NCBI RefSeq assembly: GCF_003669035.1
Contig: NZ_CP033070.1
Coordinates: forward strand, 930,001-994,000
Source: Chryseobacterium sp. 3008163
GTDB lineage: Bacteria; Bacteroidota; Bacteroidia; Flavobacteriales; Weeksellaceae
Direction of reading: 5' to 3'
DNA length: 64,000 nucleotides
The position numbers were made by a program, and so were the translations under genes. Positions 1 to 8,978 of the stretch are shown piece by piece (position 1 is the first letter of the stretch; each line of letters begins with the position of its first letter). The notes under the pieces are model-generated. The model saw only the letters and a program-made list of their open reading frames with translations, ran no database searches and had not been told where the DNA came from.

Positions 1-843
1 CGCAAAATCCTCTTTCAAAAACAAACCTCGTTTTATATCGCTTCCTTGGCCAAGCCTATTACGGCGATTGGCATCATGTTATTGCAACAAAACAACCTTT
101 TAAATTACAATGACAGTGCGGGTAAGTACATTCAAGAACTACCGGAATATGCAAAAAATGTTACCATCAAGCAACTGCTTACACATACATCCGGAATTAA
201 AGATTATGAAGGTATTTTAGACGATAAAAATTTGACAAATGAGCAGGTATTGAATTGGTTAAATACACAGTCAACCTTAAATTTTACACCGGGAAGCAAA
301 TATGAATACAGCAATAGTGGTTATATTATTTTAGCCAAAATTATTGAAACGATATCGGGTAAACCGCTTGACCTGTTTTTAAAGGAAAATATTTTTCAAC
401 CCCTAAAAATGGAGCGTACTTTTGTTTTTAAGGAAACAACGGTTCAGACTGTACCTAAAGCCATTGGGTTTGATAAAGACAAGTATCTTGATGACTATAG
501 GCAATTAACAACCGGAGACGGAGGGGTTTATTCTACAGTTGAAGATTTGTACAAATTAGACAAAGCTTTAAGAGAAGGCGTATTAATTAACAAAGCAAAT
601 ACTGAATTAATGTACCAACAGCCGATATTAAGCAATGGAAATAGTGGCGAATATGGTTTTGGCTGGTTTATATCAAAAAGCCCGGAAAGAATTGCCATGC
701 ACACAGGTGGATTAAATGGGTTTAGAAGTTTATTTTGGAGAGACCTAGAGAATGATATTACTTTAATTGTTTTGACCAATCAAGGAGATGCATTTTCTGT
801 TAATGATTTTCTGGATGAGATGAGGGAAACTATGAAGAAATAA
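1..843 (+). CDS. Serine hydrolase (beta-lactamase class C/S12 family), 5' end cut by window
   Basis: Codons are open from the first base, so the gene begins before the window. The class C-type active site is visible: SLAK (SxxK) at bases 43-54 carries the nucleophile serine and general-base lysine, YSN follows in 'YEYSNSGY', and HTGG near the C-terminus replaces the KTG motif. A TTG inside SLAK could be taken as a start, but that would remove the catalytic serine, so the true start lies upstream. The family contains penicillin-binding-protein-like esterases, peptidases and beta-lactamases; the substrate cannot be told. Two longer relatives with TPR tails lie at 31.8 and 34.6 kb; this one ends without a TPR tail. 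Confidence 0.85.
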   Translation, partial: RKILFQKQTSFYIASLAKPITAIGIMLLQQNNLLNYNDSAGKYIQELPEYAKNVTIKQLLTHTSGIKDYEGILDDKNLTNEQVLNWLNTQSTLNFTPGSKYEYSNSGYIILAKIIETISGKPLDLFLKENIFQPLKMERTFVFKETTVQTVPKAIGFDKDKYLDDYRQLTTGDGGVYSTVEDLYKLDKALREGVLINKANTELMYQQPILSNGNSGEYGFGWFISKSPERIAMHTGGLNGFRSLFWRDLENDITLIVLTNQGDAFSVNDFLDEMRETMKK

Positions 844-1013
844 GGGCATTGTTAATGAGAATTTTTCAAAAACCCCCTTTATTATCAGCTCTTTGCGTTG
901 CTTAACCAAAAATCAATTTAAATGATTACTCAATGCACAACAATATAAAATTTCATACTATTATTTAAAATGTCTTGGGTTTGCCTAAATTTCATGAAGA
1001 AAAAGAATAATTA

Positions 1014-1655
1014 TTAGTCTATCAATACAGCTGAAGTATAAAGACAATACAATTCCCAACCTAAAGTTTCATATAGTGATTTGCCTTCTTCTGTTGCCAC
1101 CAAAAAATTTTTGAAAACTCCTTTTGATAAAGCAATATTCTCTAATTCTTTCATCAAAAAAGTTGCAAGACCTTTTCTTTTATGGTTATTTTCAGTTTTT
1201 ATTCTGTCGTAAACTGCTAAATCAGCCACAATAATAACCCGACCTTCTGAGGCTAGTTCATCATTTTTCGTAACAATTCTAACAATTACAGTTGAGTTAT
1301 AATTTTCAAACTCTAATTTATACTCCTTATCTAATTGGGTACTTAAAATATCCATTTTATGAAAACAACACATCATATAACCTTGGGGTTGAATTTTCCA
1401 TTTATCTGAAACTTTGCCCTCAATTTCCTTTGTTGAAGCACAGACCTTTAGAAAAACCCATGGCTCATCAATTTCTTTTGATAATTGGATAAAATCTTCG
1501 TTAAGTTCTGTAAAAACATAACGGCTTTTCTGATTTTCGAAACCAACATCAACTTTAAAGCCTGACTTGTACTGCATTGGTAACGATAATTTTCTAGACA
1601 AAGACCAGGCTGTAAGCCATTTCGCAATGATATCTTTAGAAATCGGATTTCCCAT
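1014..1655 (-). CDS. GNAT-family N-acetyltransferase
   Basis: A 213-residue protein. The C-terminal third has the GNAT acetyl-CoA site 'RKGLATFLMKELE' followed by 'SLYETLGWELY', the usual beta-alpha pair closing the fold. The N-terminal ~110 residues are not a recognisable second GNAT domain and probably form a substrate-specific part. The start is the ATG at 1655. It is a single gene on the minus strand, divergent from the copper ATPase across about 250 bp that holds the ATPase promoter. The acceptor substrate is unknown. Confidence 0.75.
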   Translation of the reverse strand: MGNPISKDIIAKWLTAWSLSRKLSLPMQYKSGFKVDVGFENQKSRYVFTELNEDFIQLSKEIDEPWVFLKVCASTKEIEGKVSDKWKIQPQGYMMCCFHKMDILSTQLDKEYKLEFENYNSTVIVRIVTKNDELASEGRVIIVADLAVYDRIKTENNHKRKGLATFLMKELENIALSKGVFKNFLVATEEGKSLYETLGWELYCLYTSAVLID

Positions 1656-1817
1656 TTAAAATAAAAATTAAAAAAGCTAAAATATAAAAACTTCCGACAA
1701 CAAGGATAACCGTTTCACAACTCTCATTTCAGAATAATTCTCAAAATAATTTATAAAAAAACAACCTCTTTTAAAGTGATTTAAGAAAACTTCAACCGCA
1801 AACCATTAAGCCAGTTT

Positions 1818-1884
1818 AGTAAATATTACAAATCAATTCCATAATTCCACAATAATTATTCTCAGTATTGTCGCCAATTTTGTA
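1818..1884 (+). promoter_or_regulatory. Copper-box promoter A (upstream of the P-type ATPase)
   Basis: The box AGTAAATATTACAAATC at 1818-1834 is followed 61 bases later (start to start) by TTTG at 1879, a near-consensus -7 element, 26 bases before the ATG. The same box and distance recur before the genes at 8568, 9822 and 15574, all metal-handling. No good -33 element is visible, which suits an activator-dependent promoter. Binding by the AraC/HMA regulator at 8979 is inferred. Confidence 0.6.
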
Positions 1885-1907
1885 TTGCAAATAAAGCAAT
1901 AGAAATT

Positions 1908-4325
1908 ATGGCTACAAATAACAATAGAGAAACCGTTTACATTCCTTTAGAAGATGTAGAAAGCGAACATTGTGCATTAATCGTTGAAAAAGGATTGGCA
2001 AAGGTTGATGGTGTTGAAACCCAGAAAGTAGAAATCAACAACCGCAGAGCAGCCATTACCGTTAAAGATACTGAAACAGTTGGCAAAGCCGTTGCAGCTA
2101 TTAAAGACTTGGGTTATGGTATTCCAACCGTAAAAAATTCTTTCCCGGTTTTGGGGATGACTTGTGCGTCTTGTGCAGGCAGTGCAGAAAGTATCGTAAA
2201 GTATGAACCAGGTGTGATTGACGCTTCTGTCAACTATGCGACAGGAAATCTAACCGTTGAGTATCTTCCCAATATGACAGACGCCACCAAACTACAAGAA
2301 GCCGTTCAGGGCGTTGGTTATGACCTGCTCATCGTTGAAGAAGCAAAGCAACAGCAGTCCCTGGAGACCATCCATGTCGAAAAATTCAAGAAGTTAAAAA
2401 ACAAAACTATTTGGGCGGTTATATTGTCATTACCCGTTGTAACCATCGGTATGTTTTTTATGGATATGCCCTATGGTAACGAAATTATGTGGTTCTTTTC
2501 CACCCCCGTGGTACTTTGGCTGGGTAAAGATTTCTTCATCAATGCATGGAAACAGGCCAAACACCGTTCTGCCAATATGGACACTTTGGTCGCTTTGAGT
2601 ACAGGAATTGCGTATCTATTCAGCGTATTTAATATGCTTTTTATGGATTTCTGGCACCAGAGAGGACTGCATGCACACGTCTATTTTGAAGCGGCTGCAG
2701 TGGTCATCGCCTTTATCCTTTTAGGTAAATTATTGGAAGAAAAAGCCAAAGGAAACACCTCTACTGCCATTAAAAAACTGATGGGCTTGCAACCTAAAAC
2801 GGTAATGGTAATAGCACCGGACGGAAGCGAAAAACAAACCGCTATTGAAGCCGTAAATGTAGATGATATAATCCTGGTAAAACCCGGCGAAAAAATTGCG
2901 GTCGACGGAATGGTTACTTCCGGTAATTCGTATGTAGACGAAAGTATGCTGAGCGGCGAACCCGTTCCAGTACTAAAAACAGAAAACGAAAAAGTATTTG
3001 CCGGAACCATTAATCAAAAAGGAAGTTTTCAATTTAAAGCGGTGAAAGTGGGCAAGGAAACCATGCTTGCGCAAATCATTAAAATGGTGCAGGACGCACA
3101 AGGCAGTAAAGCTCCCGTTCAAAAATTGGTGGATAAAATTGCAGGAATTTTCGTTCCGGTGGTGATTAGTATTGCCATTCTTACTTTTGTTTTGTGGATT
3201 ATTTTAGGTGGCGAAAATGGTTTGGTGCAAGGATTATTAGCAGCCGTTACGGTATTGGTAATTGCTTGCCCTTGTGCATTGGGACTGGCTACACCAACGG
3301 CAATTATGGTCGGAGTTGGTAAAGGTGCAGAAAATGGTATTTTAATTAAAGATGCCGAAAGCCTTGAATTAGCCAAGAAAGTGAATGCAATTGTTTTGGA
3401 TAAAACCGGAACAATAACGCAAGGAAGACCTGAAGTAACAAGCATTCAATGGCTGAACAATGATAATACAACAAAAACTATTTTACTGAGCATCGAAAAA
3501 CAATCAGAGCATCCATTAGCTGAAGCCGTAGTGAAACATTTGGAAGGCGTTGCTACCACACCTTTATCCAACTTCGACAGTATCACGGGTAAAGGTGCTA
3601 AAGCAGAACACGATAACGAAACCTATTTTGTAGGAAACAAAAAACTCTTGGTTGAAAACAATATTGTGATTGCAGAACAATTGCAAAATCAGGCCGATGA
3701 ATGGGGTAAACAGTCTAAAACGGTCATTTGGTTTGCAAACAGCAAAGAGGCACTTTCTGTTATCGCTATATCCGATAAAATCAAAGAAACATCGGTTCAA
3801 GCAATTAAAGAAATGCAAGAAATGGGCATCGAATTATATATGTTAACCGGCGACAATGAAACCACAGCTAAAGCAATTGCCGAGCAAACAGGTATCCTGC
3901 ATTACAAAGCCGAAGTATTGCCACAGCATAAAGCCGATTTTGTAAAAGAATTGCAGCAACAAGGCAAAGTAGTAGCCATGGTAGGCGACGGTATTAATGA
4001 CAGTACCGCCCTGGCAACAGCTGATGTGAGTATTGCAATGGGAAAAGGAAGTGATATCGCCATGGATGTAGCCAAAATGACCATCATCTCATCAGACCTT
4101 ACCAAGATACCGCAGGCAATACGTTTATCAAAACAAACGGTGGCAACCATTAAGCAAAACCTCTTTTGGGCGTTTATTTACAACCTGATAGGCATTCCCT
4201 TAGCTGCGGGAATATTGTACCCAATCAACGGTTTCTTGTTAAACCCAATGATAGCCGGAGCTGCAATGGCTTTGAGTAGCGTAAGTGTGGTGAGCAATAG
4301 TTTGAGATTGAAGTGGGAAAAATAA
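1908..4325 (+). CDS. copA: Heavy-metal translocating P-type ATPase (copper exporter, CopA type)
   Basis: 805 residues. Two N-terminal HMA-like domains: the first has lost CxxC and carries S19-E-H-C22 instead; the second has a regular MTCASC (C86, C89). The metal-site CPC is at 454-456, the phosphorylated aspartate in DKTGT at about 498, the SEHPLAEA (HP) motif of the nucleotide domain follows, then TGDN and GDGINDSTAL hinge motifs. CPC with paired HMA domains points to Cu(I)/Ag(I) export across the inner membrane. The gene stands alone behind a copper-box promoter shared with the efflux and chaperone genes from 8.5 to 17 kb. The SEHC variant matches the SAHC of the 82-residue chaperone at 8568. 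Metal specificity is inferred from CPC and the neighbours. Confidence 0.95.
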   Translation: MATNNNRETVYIPLEDVESEHCALIVEKGLAKVDGVETQKVEINNRRAAITVKDTETVGKAVAAIKDLGYGIPTVKNSFPVLGMTCASCAGSAESIVKYEPGVIDASVNYATGNLTVEYLPNMTDATKLQEAVQGVGYDLLIVEEAKQQQSLETIHVEKFKKLKNKTIWAVILSLPVVTIGMFFMDMPYGNEIMWFFSTPVVLWLGKDFFINAWKQAKHRSANMDTLVALSTGIAYLFSVFNMLFMDFWHQRGLHAHVYFEAAAVVIAFILLGKLLEEKAKGNTSTAIKKLMGLQPKTVMVIAPDGSEKQTAIEAVNVDDIILVKPGEKIAVDGMVTSGNSYVDESMLSGEPVPVLKTENEKVFAGTINQKGSFQFKAVKVGKETMLAQIIKMVQDAQGSKAPVQKLVDKIAGIFVPVVISIAILTFVLWIILGGENGLVQGLLAAVTVLVIACPCALGLATPTAIMVGVGKGAENGILIKDAESLELAKKVNAIVLDKTGTITQGRPEVTSIQWLNNDNTTKTILLSIEKQSEHPLAEAVVKHLEGVATTPLSNFDSITGKGAKAEHDNETYFVGNKKLLVENNIVIAEQLQNQADEWGKQSKTVIWFANSKEALSVIAISDKIKETSVQAIKEMQEMGIELYMLTGDNETTAKAIAEQTGILHYKAEVLPQHKADFVKELQQQGKVVAMVGDGINDSTALATADVSIAMGKGSDIAMDVAKMTIISSDLTKIPQAIRLSKQTVATIKQNLFWAFIYNLIGIPLAAGILYPINGFLLNPMIAGAAMALSSVSVVSNSLRLKWEK

Positions 4326-4380
4326 AATGTGGGATTTTGTGAAGTGGCGAGAATAGAAGTTTAAATATTCAGTTTTGTAC

Positions 4381-4416
4381 AAAAGTTCAATCCCAAAACT
4401 TCGGGATTGAACTTTT
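4381..4416. terminator. Bidirectional hairpin terminator
   Basis: A perfect 14-bp inverted repeat (AAAAGTTCAATCCC and its complement) with an 8-base loop lies between the converging copper ATPase and the NTF2-like gene. The A-rich and T-rich flanks allow termination in both directions. It sits inside one of the degenerate intergenic repeats. Confidence 0.75.
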
Positions 4417-4460
4417 GCGTTTCGTCCTGCTATTGCAAAACCCATGTTGGTGGCAGTTAT

Positions 4461-4973
4461 TCAATTTTTGTCAAATGTTTTCGGAATTATATTTTTGTCC
4501 GTTTCGCCACAAAATGTCCAAGAAATAATGTACCAGCGATTATTTTCAAAAATCAATTGAATGCTATTTATTCCTCTTCTTTCAACTTTACCATTCTTTT
4601 CTAATCTCGTTTCATATGTACTCCAAACGTGTGCAATATTACCAAAAACTCTAACTTCGCGATTAACTTCGTTTTCGTAAAAGGCTGTTTTAAAAACCAT
4701 TTCATCAGTTTTTTTATGAAATTCTTGCAAGGTCATACTTACTTGTTCTTGTTTTTCTCTGTCAAAATAAGAATAAACTGCTTTTTGATGGTGCAAATAA
4801 TTATCTCTTTCCCATTGTCTTTTTGCACCTTTTTCGCCTGAAACAACTTCATAACTTGCTTTCATTAATGCGTCAATTGTTTTTACATCATTTGCAAATG
4901 ATTTGTTCTGTGCTTTTAAATTTGCTGTTGTCATAAATACCATTGTTGTTAAGTAAAATAAAATTTGTTTCAT
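4461..4973 (-). CDS. Secreted NTF2/SnoaL-like protein
   Basis: 170 residues beginning with a Sec signal peptide (MKQILFYLTTMVFMTTANLKA, cleavage before Q/N). The mature part has the pattern of the NTF2-like superfamily: an early helical segment, then alternating strands ending in 'IQLIFENNRWYIISWTF', typical of the last two strands. Such proteins include isomerases, polyketide cyclases and binding proteins; nothing here fixes a function. It is the last of four minus-strand genes with short repeat-like spacers. Its stop runs straight into a spacer holding the GGGTTTTGC motif of the repeat family. Confidence 0.65.
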   Translation of the reverse strand: MKQILFYLTTMVFMTTANLKAQNKSFANDVKTIDALMKASYEVVSGEKGAKRQWERDNYLHHQKAVYSYFDREKQEQVSMTLQEFHKKTDEMVFKTAFYENEVNREVRVFGNIAHVWSTYETRLEKNGKVERRGINSIQLIFENNRWYIISWTFCGETDKNIIPKTFDKN

Positions 4974-5064
4974 CTTTTTTTACAAAGCAACTCAGATAAT
5001 TTTTTCCTAAAAAATAAGTTATTTACTTCATTTAAGTTTTTATGTCATTTGTCAAATTTCTTAT

Positions 5065-5394
5065 TTAGAGTAGTAATTTGTCAATACTATTTAATAGACA
5101 ATCTTTGTAGCTTTTTGCAATTGTGATTTTATGTTCACCAATTATTAAATGATTATCTTCTATATAGTCCACATTTTTCAAATTCACGATGTTAGAATTA
5201 TGAACCCTCATAAATTCATCAGGCAATTTGTCAATCAGGTGTTTTAAGGTTTTGTAGTAAACATACTTTTTGTTGTTTTTAACAAATATTTCAACATAAT
5301 TTCCCAATCCTTTTATAAATAAAATGTCCTCAAAACTTAATTTGATTAATTTTTTGTCAGTTTTTATAAAAGTGAAATTTTGTTGATTTATCAT
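5065..5394 (-). CDS. Stand-alone LytTR DNA-binding protein
   Basis: 109 residues consisting almost entirely of a LytTR domain: 'ILFIKGLGNYVEIFV' and 'FMRVHNSNIVNLKNVDYI' are the family's strand and recognition segments. There is no receiver domain, so it is not a normal response regulator; control would have to come from a partner or from expression level. No kinase is adjacent. It is separated by only about 45 bases from the gene upstream. The start ATG at 5394 leaves no room for an N-terminal domain. Confidence 0.8.
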   Translation of the reverse strand: MINQQNFTFIKTDKKLIKLSFEDILFIKGLGNYVEIFVKNNKKYVYYKTLKHLIDKLPDEFMRVHNSNIVNLKNVDYIEDNHLIIGEHKITIAKSYKDCLLNSIDKLLL

Positions 5395-5437
5395 TTTGGT
5401 CAGTCTGTTAAAATTGCCAAACGGCGATTGCTCGTTG

Positions 5438-6571
5438 TTATTCTATCGAGATATCTTTACTTTTAGTTACTTTCGGAATATAAATAAGGTAATCATAACC
5501 CTTTATAACTCTCGATAAGTAAATATCATCTACTTTTAGCTTGTTTTGTAGAATAGATTTCTTTAAAGGTCTTAAATCAAAACAGTACCATTGATCGTCT
5601 TTTGCCACATTTAGAAAAGATTTAAAACTAATATCATCATCTTTGTCTCCTTTTCCAATGAGCATTATATGTAATGATTTCCTAAAATTTGCTTCTTCGA
5701 TATTAGAGATTAAGCTGCCAATATCGTATATATCGGTTTTTGTTAAGATGGTTTCACCTCTTGGTACATGAACTGCACCAAATTTGAAAAGATTTTTTTT
5801 GTTTTTCCAATCGGACATTTGGGTTAGCAAGATATTTTTCAGCAGTTGAATCCTTAAAGGATGATTTCTATTAACATAAATCTCTCTGCTTAACTTTAAG
5901 TCTTCAATTTGTTTTCGCTCTTTTTCAGAAAGTTTTAACTTCAATAACGAATCTATTTTTTGAAGGCAATCTTCGGATAATAGGTAGTATTTTTCCAAAC
6001 CCTCTTTAGATGCAACTAGTTTGGAATTATGAAGCATTTGCTCATAGATCTCAATCACTTTTTTATTTTTCGAAGTTTCTTTTAAAGTTGAAATTATCAT
6101 TTGATCTGCAAAAATGCTAATTTGTTCGGCACCATACACTTTGGTATTATGTTTAACTAAATTCTTAAACAAAGCAAATTCAGGTTCATACTCCAAAAAA
6201 GAAAAGTTTGTACTGTATTCTTTAACAAATAAATTAAGTTGTTCAGGAGATAGAGATTTAATTTTTGTTTCGATTATATCTACTGAATAAGGATCAACTT
6301 CAAGAAAATAGTTGTCAAAATGAACCTCATTGGTAACAGCATTTGTAAAATAAGGAATTTCATTTGTAAAATGAGTTTCTCCCAACAAAACAGAATTAGA
6401 TTGTTTTATTTCGTTTAGTAAAACATCCCATCCTTTTCCTTGAAATGAAATGTTTTTATCAATTTGGAAAGGAAAACCATTCTTTTGAACTAAACTGTCA
6501 AGTAATATATTTTGAGCATAGTTAAAATTTGTAATGAATAATGTAAGAAGTAAGAATATTGTTTTTTTCAT
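5438..6571 (-). CDS. Secreted erythromycin-esterase-like / ChaN-like protein
   Basis: 377 residues with a signal peptide (MKKTIFLLLTLFITNFNYAQ). 'SVLLGETHF' near residue 58 and 'KFGAVHVPRGE' near 265 resemble the conserved 'GExH' and late histidine motifs of the EreA/ChaN-like superfamily, whose members include macrolide esterases and haem-binding lipoproteins. Similarity is at motif level only, so antibiotic resistance should not be assumed. The signal peptide places it in the periplasm or outside the cell. It is part of the minus-strand gene row; the ~110 bp upstream holds one of the degenerate intergenic repeats. Confidence 0.55.
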   Translation of the reverse strand: MKKTIFLLLTLFITNFNYAQNILLDSLVQKNGFPFQIDKNISFQGKGWDVLLNEIKQSNSVLLGETHFTNEIPYFTNAVTNEVHFDNYFLEVDPYSVDIIETKIKSLSPEQLNLFVKEYSTNFSFLEYEPEFALFKNLVKHNTKVYGAEQISIFADQMIISTLKETSKNKKVIEIYEQMLHNSKLVASKEGLEKYYLLSEDCLQKIDSLLKLKLSEKERKQIEDLKLSREIYVNRNHPLRIQLLKNILLTQMSDWKNKKNLFKFGAVHVPRGETILTKTDIYDIGSLISNIEEANFRKSLHIMLIGKGDKDDDISFKSFLNVAKDDQWYCFDLRPLKKSILQNKLKVDDIYLSRVIKGYDYLIYIPKVTKSKDISIE

Positions 6572-6683
6572 TTTGTATTATTATAGTAAAGTATAACGTT
6601 TCGCCAGTAACCGTCAGTCGAGGATCAAAGCGGATTGACTTCTCTCTGTGATTGCGGTTACAAGCTATTAGGCAATGTATTTT

Positions 6684-8054
6684 TTATTCTACTGTTTTGA
6701 TAAGTGCTTCAATTGTTGATTTTTTTTGATTTAATATTATCAGCTGGCTTTTGTCTTCTAATAGTATTTTATAACTAAAATCTTTGTCAGCTTCAAAATT
6801 CCAATTTTTCAGTTGAGCAAATTTCTTTTTTATAAGGCTTAGTTTTTCTTTATTATTTTTTGAAACAATAATTACCTTTGTCAAAGGTGTCTTTCGCATT
6901 TTTTCTATGCTGTTTTCGGTAATTTCTGTGTCATTATCTTCACTTGAACGATACCAAAATATTTTTCTAATTGAATTAAAGTCATCTTGATTTTCTGAAA
7001 TCACGTACCTGTAAGCCATAACATTTTCAAGTTCATTTATCCAATTCGGAAAATTTCCGTCATAAATTTTAATGTAATTATCAATGAAACTTCTATCCAT
7101 CGGCTTCTTTTGGGAAATATAATCTGTTACTAAAGGATAGATTTTTCGTGCCAATAAATCAATATATTGATGGTAATACCAATCGTTTGAGTCAATTTTC
7201 CCATCTAATTTTTCATAAACGTATCCATTACCTAATGCTGTTGCTAAAACTTCATTCAAAATTTGATATGAATAATTGCTGTTTTTTGATTTGTTTTCTT
7301 TGAAATATTTGTCAATATCATTTTTCACCCCAAGAGGTTGTTCGTCATAAATGATGTGAAATGTTTCGTGAAGCATAACACTAAATAAGTTCTTATAATC
7401 TTTCAGATTAGTTTGAATGGCACTGATAAAATTATTGTAAAATGCTTGTGCTGTAAAACTTTGAGAATTTGGTAAAGGGTAAAATGCGATTTCAAAAGGA
7501 ATAGAATTGTTCCAAGTGGAATTATAAAACAACAAACCTGTTTCAAAAAAATCTTCAATTTTATGCTCTTTTGAATATTTTGAAATTTCAACTAGTTGTT
7601 TCTCAAATTGTATTTTGTTTGGATTATAAATTAATTCATTATAAATTGGCGTAAATGTTGAAATCATTTCTGTCAGGTCGCTCAAAGTTTTGTTAGGAAC
7701 GATACCAATAGAACGAAGTTTAAAATCATTTAATGTAGTTGTTTCTATTAGATTTTTTTTCAAAATATCTCTTGTTTGCATTGGGATTTTTGAACCATAT
7801 GGAAATTCGTCAAAAGCATAACTATAGTCGATGGTTAATTTGTCAAACTTTGAGAGGATATTTTTATAATGTTCCGTATTGTATTTAGATTTTTGAAATT
7901 CAGTTTTGAAAACATTTCCACGGTAATTTTCAGAAATATTTTGCATAAAAACAAAAACAGCCAATTGTTCGGAATATTTGATGTTAAATTTTACATTCTG
8001 TCCGAATGCAAATGTAGTCAATAATAAAAGTGTCAGTAAAATTTTATACTTCAT
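6684..8054 (-). CDS. Secreted putative zinc metallopeptidase (HExxH)
   Basis: 456 residues with a signal peptide (MKYKILLTLLLLTTFAFGQN). The centre has HETFH (HExxH) in 'VMLHETFHIIYDEQ', and about 45 residues later 'ILNEVLATALGNG', where the glutamate is placed as the third zinc ligand of a gluzincin-type site. I do not recognise a specific peptidase family, and the C-terminal 120 residues match nothing I know. Residues are all present for zinc binding, so it is probably active. It is the first gene of the minus-strand row and is preceded by a repeat ending in GTTAGGC. Confidence 0.6.
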   Translation of the reverse strand: MKYKILLTLLLLTTFAFGQNVKFNIKYSEQLAVFVFMQNISENYRGNVFKTEFQKSKYNTEHYKNILSKFDKLTIDYSYAFDEFPYGSKIPMQTRDILKKNLIETTTLNDFKLRSIGIVPNKTLSDLTEMISTFTPIYNELIYNPNKIQFEKQLVEISKYSKEHKIEDFFETGLLFYNSTWNNSIPFEIAFYPLPNSQSFTAQAFYNNFISAIQTNLKDYKNLFSVMLHETFHIIYDEQPLGVKNDIDKYFKENKSKNSNYSYQILNEVLATALGNGYVYEKLDGKIDSNDWYYHQYIDLLARKIYPLVTDYISQKKPMDRSFIDNYIKIYDGNFPNWINELENVMAYRYVISENQDDFNSIRKIFWYRSSEDNDTEITENSIEKMRKTPLTKVIIVSKNNKEKLSLIKKKFAQLKNWNFEADKDFSYKILLEDKSQLIILNQKKSTIEALIKTVE

Positions 8055-8223
8055 TATTTCTGTCTATTACGGGTTTTTGGCAATATCGCCTAACGTTTTT
8101 CGGCTTGGCGATGTGGCGAATTTTTAACACAAAGGTTCAATAGAATTCCTACCATTGAGCCTTGCAGTTTCTCCCCACCATTACCAAACCCCTTTATCTG
8201 CCGAATTTCATTACGCTACAAAT

Positions 8224-8424
8224 CTAACGTTTTGATTTCAGTCTGCTTAATGTTTCTTGTGAAATATTGAGATAAGTCGCTACGATTTTGTTTGGCAAAC
8301 GTTGAACGATCTTTGGGTTTATGTCCAACAATTTTTTATATCGTTCCGTTGCATTTAATTGATGATGCAAAATTGTCCAAACAAAAAAACATAAAGATTG
8401 ATATAGGTCAAAAAGTGGATGGTG
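8224..8424 (-). pseudogene. Remnant of a Crp/Fnr-family regulator (C-terminal end)
   Basis: The minus strand has about 66 open codons between a TGA at 8425-8427 and a TAG at 8224-8226, with no start codon. The peptide contains 'QLNATERYKKLLDINPKI', 'RLPNKIVATYLNIS' and 'QETLSRLKSKR', the typical end of a Bacteroidetes Crp/Fnr protein: the ERY helix and the second helix-turn-helix. The effector domain and dimer helix are gone. It is a decayed gene next to the 8.1-8.2 kb intergenic repeat. Confidence 0.75.
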
Positions 8425-8481
8425 TCAAAAATAAACCACTTCTAAATTCCTGTCCCAACGCCAAATACCATCACGCCAATC

Positions 8482-8548
8482 AGTAAATATCACAAATCAA
8501 ATAAGGAATAGCGTAAAAAATAAGCGCAGAACAGTGCGGAACTTTGTA
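8482..8548 (+). promoter_or_regulatory. Copper-box promoter B
   Basis: AGTAAATATCACAAATC at 8482-8498, 16 of 17 bases identical to box A, with TTTG at 8543, again 61 bases from the box start. The ATG of the SxHC chaperone follows at 8568. Confidence 0.6.
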
Positions 8549-8567
8549 GTACAAAAATTTATTTAAA

Positions 8568-8816
8568 ATGAAAAATGTAGAATTGAGCATTCCCAGTATG
8601 CAAAGTGCACATTGCCAAGCAAGAGTAAATGGCGCAATCGTAGCTATTGAAGGTATAAAAGTAGAAAAATTAGAGGCTGGAAAATTATTCGTTTCTGTCG
8701 AAAGTGACAAAATAAAAGAAGCATTGGTCGAAACTATTGAAAAAGCTGGCTACAAAGTAGAAGGTGATGATAGTGAAAAAGATCCAAGCCCTTCTAGCGG
8801 ATGCTGTACGAACTAA
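8568..8816 (+). CDS. Small HMA-fold metallochaperone-like protein with SxHC instead of CxxC
   Basis: 82 residues with the HMA strand-helix pattern ('KNVELSIPSM', 'VNGAIVAIEGIKVEKLEAG', 'IKEALVETIEKAGYKVEG'). Where CopZ-type proteins have MxCxxC this has M-Q-S-A-H-C: the first cysteine is replaced by serine and a histidine precedes the second. The first HMA domain of the P-ATPase at 1908 has the same change (SEHC), so the pair may pass a metal or differ in metal or redox preference. The tail ends in GCCTN, offering two further thiols. Copper-box promoter upstream, hairpin terminator downstream: a one-gene unit. The metal is not known. Confidence 0.8.
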   Translation: MKNVELSIPSMQSAHCQARVNGAIVAIEGIKVEKLEAGKLFVSVESDKIKEALVETIEKAGYKVEGDDSEKDPSPSSGCCTN

Positions 8817-8822
8817 AAGCTT

Positions 8823-8867
8823 AATTTAAGGGATGCCGTACCAACAATAAGTTGCATCCCTTAAATT
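8823..8867 (+). terminator. Hairpin terminator after the SxHC chaperone
   Basis: A 14-bp perfect stem (AATTTAAGGGATGC at 8823-8836 and its complement at 8854-8867) with a 17-base loop lies just after the stop codon. The T tract is short and interrupted. Confidence 0.7.
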
Positions 8868-8978
8868 TTAAATACACAATGATCTTGCTGAAAAATTTAA
8901 TCTCAATCTTTAAAGCAGGAAATGATACAAGGAAATTCAAGACCTAACGAATCAGAAATAAGGCACACAATTTAACCT

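Noticed and set aside
5438..6571. Macrolide-resistance call for the EreA-like gene
   Set aside because: Only general superfamily motifs are visible; a resistance function is not supported.
8292..8486. 64-codon plus-strand frame before the SxHC chaperone
   Set aside because: It overlaps the Crp/Fnr remnant on the other strand and the copper-box promoter, and has no ribosome site.
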